Assembly (NCBI GenBank): GCA_007570945.1
Contig: RKSH01000014.1
Span: forward strand, 1-5,368
DNA: 5,368 nucleotides
Direction of reading: 5' to 3'
Source of the DNA: Gammaproteobacteria bacterium
GTDB lineage: Bacteria; Pseudomonadota; Gammaproteobacteria; Arenicellales; Spongiicolonaceae
Part shown: in pieces, positions 1-5,368 of the stretch
Numbering within the stretch: position 1 is the first letter of the stretch
Layout of the letters: every line of letters starts with the position of its first letter
Translations under genes and position numbers: made by a program
The notes under the pieces: generated by a model
What the model was told of the DNA's origin: nothing
Databases searched by the model: none
Seen by the model: only the letters and a program-made list of their open reading frames with translations

Positions 1-553
1 TCTCCACCTCCAGCCCGCAACGCTGGATGCACTTGGTGATGTTCTGCGCCGCGCTTTTTGCGCCGGTGATGATATGCACCTTGGCCTCCAGCCGCACGCC
101 GCACATGCCCACCGGCTCGCGGATGCCTTCCTGGCCGTCAATGATGAATTCCTGCGGTATCTCGTGGAGAATGGTTTGGTCGTCGGGAATGACGATGGCT
201 TTGGCCGCCTCAATGACACGGTCCATGTCGCTGAGGCTGACGCCGGCGTCGCGCTCGCGGATGGCGACCACGCCGTGGGAGTTGAAACTGTTGATGTGGG
301 CCCCGGCGATGCCGGCGTGCACCGAGTAGATGTCGCAGCCGGCCATCAACTCGGCCTCCTCCACCGCGCACTCAATGGAGCGCACGGTGGACTCGATGTC
401 GGCCACCACGCCCTTGCGCATGCCGCGCGCCGGGTGGTGGCCGACGCCGATGATTTCAATGTCGCCGTCCGGCGAAATCTCGGCCACGATAACCAGCACT
501 TTGGAGGTGCCGATATCCAGGCCAACCACCGGATTGTTGTCACTTTTTGCCAT
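1..553 (-). CDS. ftsA: Cell division protein FtsA, N-terminal part (3' end beyond window)
   Basis: FtsA is an actin-like ATPase that binds the FtsZ C-terminal tail, attaches the Z-ring to the inner membrane through a C-terminal amphipathic helix, and recruits later divisome proteins. The 184 visible residues begin MAKSDNNPVVGLDIGTSKV, with the actin-fold phosphate-1 motif (GLDIGTSK, residues 11-18). They continue with GMRKGVVADIEST (about 44-56), AELMAGC (67-73), NSHGVVAIRERD (91-102), and IPQEFIIDGQEGIREPVGM (132-150) followed by GVRLEAKVHIITG. Residues from about 84 to 165 correspond to the 1C (SHS2-like) domain unique to FtsA. The ATP-binding second half and the membrane-targeting helix lie outside the window. 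The ATG at 553 is chosen because GAGGTG lies just upstream and because the family usually starts a few residues before the VVGLDIG strand. ftsQ ends 8 bases upstream. The sequence resembles gamma- and betaproteobacterial FtsA. Seen: motifs and start. Function is by family. Confidence 0.97.
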   Translation of the reverse strand, partial: MAKSDNNPVVGLDIGTSKVLVIVAEISPDGDIEIIGVGHHPARGMRKGVVADIESTVRSIECAVEEAELMAGCDIYSVHAGIAGAHINSFNSHGVVAIRERDAGVSLSDMDRVIEAAKAIVIPDDQTILHEIPQEFIIDGQEGIREPVGMCGVRLEAKVHIITGAKSAAQNITKCIQRCGLEVE

Positions 554-557
554 GGAA

Positions 558-563
558 CACCTC
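558..563 (-). promoter_or_regulatory. Shine-Dalgarno site of ftsA, overlapping the ftsQ stop
   Basis: On the minus strand the sequence reads CTGAGGTGTTCCATG. GAGGTG lies 4 bases before the ftsA ATG, and its GA are the last two bases of the ftsQ TGA stop. A ribosome terminating on ftsQ therefore sits on the ftsA ribosome binding site, which suggests translational coupling. No promoter is discernible in this 8-base gap. Confidence 0.8.
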
Positions 564-1434
564 AGTTGTTGGCGGGCGCGGCGCCGCGCAATTCAGATTC
601 AGGCCCGCCGCCGGCGGTCCATTGCACGGCGAAACCGTCGGGATAGCGCAGGTCCACCCGCCGCACGTGGTGGAACACGGCGCGCAAACCGTTTTCATAA
701 CCGTCGACAAAGCGCGCCAGCCGCCGCTCAAGCTGCCCGCGGCCGAACAGCAGTTGCACCGCCCCGCCCTCACCCTCGCCGCCGGCGCGCACCGCCGCCG
801 ACCACGACAGGCGCGGCGTCACCGTCAATTGTTCCAGCCGCAAGCCGTGGCCCTGCAGCCGCCGCCGCCACCGGCGCAGCCTTTGCGCCGCCTCAGTCAG
901 CGCATGCTGCGGCGCGCTCAACAATGGAAGAGCGGCCGGCGCCGCGCCGGCGGCAAATTTCACCAAGGTGCCGTCGGCGTTCACGATTCCGCCGCCGCCC
1001 CAGCGCGCCAGCGGCCGGTGCTCGGCCACCCGCAGGTGCAGCGAATCCGGCCAGCGGCGGCGCACCTCCACCGCGCGCACCATAGGCAGCGCCGCCACCG
1101 CCGCCGCCACGGCATTCAAATCCACGGCAAAATAATTCCCCGCCACCGCCGGCCACGCCGCCTTCAGCACCTCGGCGCGGGTGGTGTGGCGCGCCTCCAT
1201 TTCCAGCCTCAGGTCCACGATTCGGAACGCGCCGTCACGCAGCAGGTAATCCACCGCCGCCACCCCCAGGGCCGTCATGAGCAGCACGGTGGCCGCGGCC
1301 AACGCAACCCGGGCCGGGGGCTGCATTTTGCCCGGCGGCATGTCCGCCTCCGCCGCCACCGGCAGCGGCGCGCCAAAACGCGGCTCCACGCGCACCGCGC
1401 CGCGCCGGTTTGGCATGCCGCGGCCGCGCCGCAT
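562..1434 (-). CDS. ftsQ: Cell division protein FtsQ
   Basis: FtsQ is a bitopic inner-membrane protein that joins FtsB and FtsL as the scaffold linking early and late divisome proteins. With the ATG start the product is 290 residues, close to the usual 250-300. A basic cytoplasmic N-terminus of about 41 residues precedes one membrane segment (about 42-62, ARVALAAATVLLMTALGVAA). The periplasmic POTRA domain follows (about 68-140), ending in the typical RRRWPDSLHLRVAEHRPLARW with a downstream VNADGTLV. The FtsQ beta domain ends with VDLRYPDGFAVQW (260-272), a close counterpart of the E. coli VDLRYDSGAAVGW region used in FtsB contact. A 17-residue Gly/Ala/Glu-rich tail follows. The chosen ATG lies 7 bases after GGGGAGG and shares its A with the murB TGA stop (TGATG). 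A GTG one codon upstream (1437) is the alternative. The protein is Ala- and Arg-rich, matching the base composition. No ddl gene separates it from murB. Confidence 0.96.
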   Translation of the reverse strand: MRRGRGMPNRRGAVRVEPRFGAPLPVAAEADMPPGKMQPPARVALAAATVLLMTALGVAAVDYLLRDGAFRIVDLRLEMEARHTTRAEVLKAAWPAVAGNYFAVDLNAVAAAVAALPMVRAVEVRRRWPDSLHLRVAEHRPLARWGGGGIVNADGTLVKFAAGAAPAALPLLSAPQHALTEAAQRLRRWRRRLQGHGLRLEQLTVTPRLSWSAAVRAGGEGEGGAVQLLFGRGQLERRLARFVDGYENGLRAVFHHVRRVDLRYPDGFAVQWTAGGGPESELRGAAPANN

Positions 1435-2357
1435 CACTCCGCCTCCCCGACAATGCGCACTTCCGGCGCCAGCCGGACGCCGTGCGCCGCAAACACCGCC
1501 GCGCGCACTTCTTGAATCAGCGACTCCACATCGGCCGCGGTGGCGCCGCCGGTGTTGACGATGAAGTTGGCGTGCAGCGACGAAACCGCGGCGCCGCCCA
1601 CCGCGCGGCCCTTAAGCCCGGCGCTGTCGATTAAACGCGCGGCAAAATCACCGGCCGGGTTGCGGAACACCGAGCCGGCGCTGGCCGATTGCGCCGGTTG
1701 GGTGGCGTTGCGTTTGGCCAGAATTTCCGCCATCTGCGCGGCGCTCTCGCCGCCGTCGCCGCGCCGCAGGCGCAACTTGGCGCCGATAAACCACTCGCCG
1801 CCGTCCGCCACCGGGCCGTGCAGCTCACGGTAGCCGGCCTCAAACTCGGCGGCGTCCCGGCGGCGGACGCGGCCGCCGCGGTCCATGGTGCGCACCGCGC
1901 TCACCAGGTTCCAGGTTTCACCGCCGAAAGCACCGGCGTTCATGGCCAGCGCGCCGCCCACGGTGCCCGGAATGCCGCACAAAAACTCGGCGCCGCGCAG
2001 GCCGAAAACGGCGGCGCGGCGCGCCACCCGGTTGCACGGCGCGCCGGCCTCGGCGCAGACGCCGGCGGCACCGTCGCGAGCCACTTTGGTGAGGCCCTTG
2101 TGCAAACTCACCACCACGCCGCGCAGTCCGCCGTCGCGGACCAGCAGGTTGCTGCCGAGCCCGCTCCACAGCACCGGCACCGCCGGGTCCAGCCGCGCCA
2201 AAAAATCCGCCAGCGCGCCGCAACCGGCCGGGGCGTAAAACAAATCCACCGCGCCGCCCACCCGCCACGTGGTGTGGCGCGCCATGGGCTCGTCAAGCCG
2301 CACCTCGCCGGCGGCGCCCATCACCGCCGCGCGCCAGTCTTTAGCGCGGCCCTTCAT
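1434..2357 (-). CDS. murB: UDP-N-acetylenolpyruvoylglucosamine reductase MurB (type II)
   Basis: MurB is a cytoplasmic FAD enzyme that uses NADPH to reduce UDP-GlcNAc-enolpyruvate to UDP-MurNAc, the second committed step of peptidoglycan synthesis. The 307-residue product carries the FAD-binding motifs HTTWRVGG (28-35), GLGSNLLVRDGG (66-77) and GIPGTVGGALAMNAGAFGGE (128-147). The substrate-side Tyr-Arg is at 176-177 (GYREL). The proton-donor serine lies in AGSVFRNP (Ser229), followed by GDFAARLIDSAGLKG. The terminal PEVRIVGE contains the catalytic glutamate (Glu299), equivalent to E. coli Glu325. Its length, the GSNLLV and GTVGG motifs, and the lack of the extra E. coli-type loop indicate type II MurB. 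The ATG at 2357 overlaps the murC stop as ATGA; only a GGGGG run 9 bases upstream could serve as a ribosome binding site, so coupling to murC is likely. The catalytic residues appear intact. Seven of its eleven Phe codons are TTT despite the high GC content. Confidence 0.97.
   Translation of the reverse strand: MKGRAKDWRAAVMGAAGEVRLDEPMARHTTWRVGGAVDLFYAPAGCGALADFLARLDPAVPVLWSGLGSNLLVRDGGLRGVVVSLHKGLTKVARDGAAGVCAEAGAPCNRVARRAAVFGLRGAEFLCGIPGTVGGALAMNAGAFGGETWNLVSAVRTMDRGGRVRRRDAAEFEAGYRELHGPVADGGEWFIGAKLRLRRGDGGESAAQMAEILAKRNATQPAQSASAGSVFRNPAGDFAARLIDSAGLKGRAVGGAAVSSLHANFIVNTGGATAADVESLIQEVRAAVFAAHGVRLAPEVRIVGEAE
1442..1448 (-). promoter_or_regulatory. Shine-Dalgarno site of ftsQ, inside murB
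   Basis: GGGGAGG, within the last codons of murB (Gly-Glu-Ala-Glu-stop), stands 7 bases before the ATG at 1434 and only 4 before the GTG at 1437. The spacing favours the ATG start. Confidence 0.75.
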
Positions 2358-3742
2358 GCGAGTCCGCCCCCGGCAATTTCCGCCGCCACGCCGCCGATGT
2401 CACCGGCGCCCATGAGCAGCACCACGTCGCCGTCCCGCACGATGCCGCCGAGGGCCTCCGGCAGGTCGCCGACGCGCGGCACAAAAACCGGATTGCCGCG
2501 CCCGGCGGCGCGAATCCCCCGGCACAATGCGCGGCCGTCGCCGCCGGCCAGCGGCTCCTCGCCGGCCGCGTACACCTCGGTCAACACCAACGGCTCCCAG
2601 GCGCCCAACACTTGCACAAAATCATCCAGCAAATCGCGGGTGCGGCTGTGGCGGTGCGGCTGAAACACCGCCACCCGCCGCCGGCCGGGCCAAGCGTCGG
2701 CGGCGGCGGCCATGGTGGCCGCCAACTCGCGCGGGTGGTGGGCGTAGTCGTCCACCAGAACGAACCTGCCGCCACGGCAGCGCACCTCGCCGTGCACCTG
2801 GAACCGCCGCTTGATGCCGGGGAAGCCGCCGAGCGCGTTCTGCATTGCGCCGAGCGAAACCCCCAGCTGGCGGCCGATGCACAGCGCGGCCAGGGCGTTC
2901 CGCACGTTGTGGCGGCCGGGCAGCGCGAGGTTCACCTCGGCCTGCGCGCCGCCGGCAAACCGCGCGGTGAAGCGCGTACGCAAACCGTCGGGGCGGATGT
3001 CAACGGCGCGGACATCAACGCCGCCGTTCAAGCCGTAGGTGAGCACCGGCTTGTGAATGCGCGGCAGAATTTCGCGCACGCCGGCGTCGTCCAGGCACAG
3101 GACGGCGAGGCCGTAAAACGGCACATTGTGCAAAAACTCCACAAAAGCCTGGCGCAAACCGTCGCGCGCGCCGCCGTAGGCGCCAAGGTGGTCATCGTCA
3201 ATGTTGGTCACCACCGCCAACAGCGGTTGCAGGTGCAAAAACGACGCGTCGCTCTCGTCGGCCTCGGCAACCAAATATTCACCCTCGCCCAGCCGGCCGC
3301 TGCCGTCCATGGTGCTCAGCATGCCGCCGACGATGTAGGTGGGATCCAGGCCGCCGCCGGCCAGGACGCCGGCGATGAGGCTGGTGGCGGTGGTTTTGCC
3401 ATGGGTGCCGGCGACCGCGATGCCGCGCCTAAAGCGCATCAACTCGCCCAGCATCTCGGCGCGCGGAATCACCGTCACCCTTGCCTCGCGCGCGGCGCGC
3501 ACTTCGGGGTTGTGTTCCGGCACCGCGCCCGACACCACCACCACGTCGCTGCCGGCAATGTGCGCCGGGTCGTGGCCGATGAAAATTTCCGCGCCCTGCC
3601 CGCGCAACAGTTGCAGCGCGGCGCCGTCCTTGAGGTCGGAGCCGCTGACCCGGTAGTCCAGTTTGCGCAGCACCTGGGCGATGCCGCTCATGCCGGCGCC
3701 GCCGATGCCGACGAAGTGCACATGCCGAACCCACTCACGCAT
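2354..3742 (-). CDS. murC: UDP-N-acetylmuramate-L-alanine ligase MurC
   Basis: MurC is the cytoplasmic ATP-dependent ligase that joins L-alanine to UDP-MurNAc, the first amino acid of the stem peptide. The 462-residue product shows all three Mur-ligase domains. The N-terminal UDP-binding domain has VGIGGAGMSG (11-20) and SGSDLKD. The central ATPase domain has the P-loop GTHGKTT (112-118), the Mg-binding ADESDASF (161-168) and a TNIDDDH segment (179-185). The C-terminal domain has PGRHNVRNALAA (275-286), GIKRRF (309-314), DDYAHHP (331-337), FQPHRHSRTRD (360-370) and YAAGEEPLAG. The ATG at 3742 is chosen because GGAGGAG ends 6 bases upstream and the protein then begins MREWVRHVHFVGIGG, as the family does. 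The frame stays open well upstream (to 3865), but that region is murG in another frame. The gene overlaps the murG end by 8 bases and the murB start by 4. Odd: HLGAY where HMDTY is usual, and HRHSRT where HRYSRT is usual. Confidence 0.97.
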   Translation of the reverse strand: MREWVRHVHFVGIGGAGMSGIAQVLRKLDYRVSGSDLKDGAALQLLRGQGAEIFIGHDPAHIAGSDVVVVSGAVPEHNPEVRAAREARVTVIPRAEMLGELMRFRRGIAVAGTHGKTTATSLIAGVLAGGGLDPTYIVGGMLSTMDGSGRLGEGEYLVAEADESDASFLHLQPLLAVVTNIDDDHLGAYGGARDGLRQAFVEFLHNVPFYGLAVLCLDDAGVREILPRIHKPVLTYGLNGGVDVRAVDIRPDGLRTRFTARFAGGAQAEVNLALPGRHNVRNALAALCIGRQLGVSLGAMQNALGGFPGIKRRFQVHGEVRCRGGRFVLVDDYAHHPRELAATMAAAADAWPGRRRVAVFQPHRHSRTRDLLDDFVQVLGAWEPLVLTEVYAAGEEPLAGGDGRALCRGIRAAGRGNPVFVPRVGDLPEALGGIVRDGDVVLLMGAGDIGGVAAEIAGGGLA

Positions 3743-4880
3743 GCGCCGCTCCTCCATGGCGGGGGCGGCCGCCGGCCAGATGGAGGCACGCATCGGCCAC
3801 CCGCGCGGCGGCATCGGTGACGGCCAGGGCGCGCGCGCAGGCCGCCATGTGCAAAATCTTCTCACGCCCGGCCGCGCCCAAAAAACCGCGCAGCAGCGAG
3901 GCCATGCGCAGCGGTTTCAGTTGCTCCTGGGGCAGGCGGATGGCCGCGCCGGCCTTGGCGGTGACGGCGGCGTTGGCGTCCTGGTGGCGGCCGGCGGCAA
4001 ATGGAAACGGCACCAACACCGCGCCGACCCCGGCCGCCGCCAGCTCGCTCAGGGTCATGGCCCCGGCGCGGCACACGGCGATGTCGCACCAGGCGTAGGC
4101 GGCGGCCATGTCGTCAATGAAGTCCGCCACGCGCGCGCCCTCACCGCCGGCGGCGGCGCCCTTTTGGTAGGCGGCGGTGACGGCTTCCACATTGCCGGCA
4201 CCGCACTGGTGGCGCACCGTGACAACCGCCGCCGCGCCGTCGCCCCGCTCCATCTCGTGCAATTGGGCCAGCGCCTCGGGCATCACGCGGTTGAGCGCCG
4301 CCGCGCCCTGGCTGCCGCCGAGCACCAAGACGCGCAGCGCGCCGTTGCGGCCGGCGAGGCGCCGTTCAGGGGCGGGAATTTTGGCGATGGCGCCGCGCAC
4401 CGGGTTGCCCACCACCTCCACTTTGGCGGCGGCGCCCGGCAGCGCATCGGGATAGGCGCTGAGCGCGCGCGCGGCGATGCGGGCGAGGGCGCGGTTGGCC
4501 AGGCCGGCCACGGCGTTGGCCTCGTGCACCACCAAGGGCTTGCGCAACAGGAACGCCGCCGCCGCGCCCGGCACCGAGACAAAACCGCCCATGCCGAGGA
4601 ACACATCGGGCCGGCGGCGGCGCGCCACCCACAGCGCCCTCACCACCGCCGCCGGCAGTTTCAACAGCGCCGCCACGCCGCCCAAACCGCGCCCGCGCAG
4701 GCCGCTGACGCTCACCGTCTCCAGCGCAATGTCCGCCTCCCGCGCGACCCGCGCCTCAAGGCCGCCACGTCGGCCAAGCCACACCACCGCCGCCCCGCGC
4801 CGCCGCAATTCGCGCGCCACCGCCAGCGCCGGGAATACGTGGCCGCCGGTGCCGCCGGCCATAATCAGCACCGTGCTCAT
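3735..4880 (-). CDS. murG: UDP-GlcNAc:MurNAc-pentapeptide (lipid I) transferase MurG
   Basis: MurG is a GT-B glycosyltransferase (family GT28) on the cytoplasmic face of the inner membrane. It adds GlcNAc from UDP-GlcNAc to lipid I, giving lipid II. The 381-residue product has the N-terminal glycine loop AGGTGGHVFPALAVA (8-22), VSGLRGRGL (58-66), GGFVSVPG (98-105) and VHEANAVAGLANRALA (118-133). The second half has VVGNPVR (156-162), VLGGSQGAAALN (186-197), HQCGAG (224-229) and FIDDMAAAYAWCDIAVCRAGAMTLSE in two halves around 254-279, with the donor-binding glutamate in LSELAAAG. The UDP-GlcNAc loop is represented by VPFPFAAGRHQDANA (290-304). It is about 26 residues longer than E. coli MurG, through Ala/Gly-rich insertions near 211-220 and 241-249 and a C-terminal tail. 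The ATG at 4880 overlaps the ftsW stop as ATGA and places the glycine loop at the normal distance from the N-terminus. No strong Shine-Dalgarno precedes it. Confidence 0.97.
   Translation of the reverse strand: MSTVLIMAGGTGGHVFPALAVARELRRRGAAVVWLGRRGGLEARVAREADIALETVSVSGLRGRGLGGVAALLKLPAAVVRALWVARRRRPDVFLGMGGFVSVPGAAAAFLLRKPLVVHEANAVAGLANRALARIAARALSAYPDALPGAAAKVEVVGNPVRGAIAKIPAPERRLAGRNGALRVLVLGGSQGAAALNRVMPEALAQLHEMERGDGAAAVVTVRHQCGAGNVEAVTAAYQKGAAAGGEGARVADFIDDMAAAYAWCDIAVCRAGAMTLSELAAAGVGAVLVPFPFAAGRHQDANAAVTAKAGAAIRLPQEQLKPLRMASLLRGFLGAAGREKILHMAACARALAVTDAAARVADACLHLAGGRPRHGGAAHA
3749..3755 (-). promoter_or_regulatory. Shine-Dalgarno site of murC, inside murG
   Basis: GGAGGAG ends 6 bases before the murC ATG at 3742 and lies within the final codons of murG (the RHGGAAHA tail). 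It is the strongest ribosome binding site in the window. It fixes the murC start, ruling out the in-frame ATG at 3757, which has no comparable site in front of it. Confidence 0.82.
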
Positions 4881-5368
4881 GCGCGCCCCCGGGTTTTGCG
4901 CTCCACCGCCAGCAGAATTCCCGCCGCCATGCAGCACACCGCCAAACTGCTGCCGCCGTAACTCATCAGCGGCAGGGTGAGGCCCTTGGTGGGCAAGAGG
5001 CCGAGGTTGACGCCGATGTTAATCACCGCCTGCAGCGTCAGCAACAGCGTCATCCCGGCGGCCAACAGCGAGTCGAAAAACCACCCGCCATCACGGGCGC
5101 GGGCGGCGATGGCGAAGCCGCGCCACAGCAGGACGGCGAACAGCGCCACCACCGCCAACGTGCCGGCCAGCCCCAACTCCTCGCCCACCACCGCCAGCAG
5201 AAAATCGTTGGTGGCGTGCGGCAGGTAGAACAGTTTTTGAATCCCGGCGCCGAGGCCGACGCCGAACAACTCGCCGCGGCCGAAAGCGATGAAGGCCTGC
5301 ACCAGTTGGTAGCCGCTGCCGTAGGGGTCGCTCCACGGGTTCAGCATGGCCAACAGCCGCTCCAACCG
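4877..5368 (-). CDS. ftsW: Septal peptidoglycan polymerase FtsW, C-terminal part (5' end beyond window)
   Basis: FtsW is a SEDS-family multipass membrane glycosyltransferase that polymerises lipid II at the division septum together with FtsI (PBP3). The visible 163 residues run from the upstream edge of the window to the TGA at 4877. They contain the SEDS signatures NPWSDPYGSGYQLVQA, IAFGRGELFGVGLGAGIQK, LFYLPHATNDFLLAVVGEEL and LLPTKGLTLPLMSYGGSS in that order. The aspartate of the ATNDF segment aligns by eye with the essential extracellular-loop aspartate of the family (E. coli FtsW Asp297). Three membrane segments follow: one after EELG, one around FFDSLLAAGMTLLLTLQAV, and the last after SYGGSS. 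A short basic tail (ERKTRGRA) ends the protein. The frame is open to the window edge, so the true start and the first six or so helices lie outside. The stop overlaps the murG ATG by 4 bases. Confidence 0.96.
   Translation of the reverse strand, partial: RLERLLAMLNPWSDPYGSGYQLVQAFIAFGRGELFGVGLGAGIQKLFYLPHATNDFLLAVVGEELGLAGTLAVVALFAVLLWRGFAIAARARDGGWFFDSLLAAGMTLLLTLQAVINIGVNLGLLPTKGLTLPLMSYGGSSLAVCCMAAGILLAVERKTRGRA

Noticed and set aside
1081..1125. Runs of GCC/CCG triplets, here and elsewhere, as possible microsatellites
   Set aside because: They encode Ala-rich stretches of real proteins and vary in length and phase. They reflect base composition and codon choice, not a discrete repeat.
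547..1515. Plus-strand open frame opposite ftsQ
   Set aside because: It is an Arg/His/Pro/Gln-rich antisense shadow; ftsQ on the other strand explains the sequence.
2612..3820. Long open frame on the plus strand (about 400 codons) opposite murC
   Set aside because: It is an antisense shadow of murC with low-complexity Ala/His/Gln/Arg composition, no family resemblance and no good ribosome binding site noticed.
3743..3865. N-terminal extension of MurC to an upstream in-frame start
   Set aside because: These bases encode the conserved C-terminal part of MurG. The extension shows no MurC homology, and a strong Shine-Dalgarno supports the ATG at 3742.
4881..4937. N-terminal extension of MurG upstream of 4880
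   Set aside because: The extra 19 residues (low-complexity, Gly-rich) overlap the ftsW coding end and precede the standard MurG N-terminus STVLIMAGGTGGH; the ATGA overlap marks the likely start.
3663..4961. Long open frame on the plus strand (about 430 codons) opposite murG and the murG/murC junction
   Set aside because: It mirrors murG on the other strand. The translation is rich in His, Arg, Gly and Ala with no recognisable domain, and GC-rich coding DNA routinely leaves antisense frames open because stop codons are AT-rich.
5363..5365. Apparent start codon (TTG) of the FtsW fragment
   Set aside because: The frame stays open to the window edge and the sequence begins in the middle of the SEDS domain, so this is an internal Leu codon of a truncated gene.
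1..5368. Search for terminators, promoters, riboswitches, mobile elements or CRISPR arrays
   Set aside because: Genes occupy essentially every base. No GC-rich hairpin followed by a T-run in either orientation, no inverted-repeat termini and no regularly spaced repeats were seen by eye.

Overview
The window is a continuous stretch of the dcw (division and cell wall) cluster, entirely on the minus strand. Read in the direction of transcription (high to low coordinates) it holds the 3' part of ftsW, then complete murG, murC, murB and ftsQ, then the 5' part of ftsA, which runs off the low-coordinate edge. All six identifications rest on recognisable family motifs read from the translations. There are no tRNAs, rRNAs, mobile elements, CRISPR arrays, terminators or sizeable intergenic regions that I can see; the longest gap between genes is 8 bases (ftsQ to ftsA).

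The DNA is strongly GC-rich. The FtsA, FtsW, MurC and FtsQ sequences look most like those of Gammaproteobacteria, with Betaproteobacteria next. MurB is of the shorter type II form. The gene order ftsW-murG-murC-murB-ftsQ-ftsA matches the usual proteobacterial cluster except that ddl (D-alanine-D-alanine ligase), normally between murB or murC and ftsQ, is absent: murB and ftsQ overlap directly. This points to a high-GC gammaproteobacterium-like lineage with a slightly rearranged dcw cluster, but genus cannot be stated from this window.

Functionally, MurB and MurC act in the cytoplasm on UDP-MurNAc (its formation and first amino-acid addition). MurG makes lipid II at the inner face of the membrane. 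FtsW polymerises lipid II at the septum. FtsQ is the scaffold of the divisome, and FtsA tethers FtsZ to the membrane. Every junction is an overlap or a gap of 8 bases or less, so translation is probably coupled along one polycistronic message. murC, ftsQ and ftsA have strong Shine-Dalgarno sequences; murG and murB rely on ATGA stop/start overlaps with only weak G-runs.

I looked on both strands for an undescribed system and found none. This is a conserved housekeeping region, and the findings below are modest: a missing ddl, unusual compactness, a few substitutions in conserved motifs, and start-site ambiguities.
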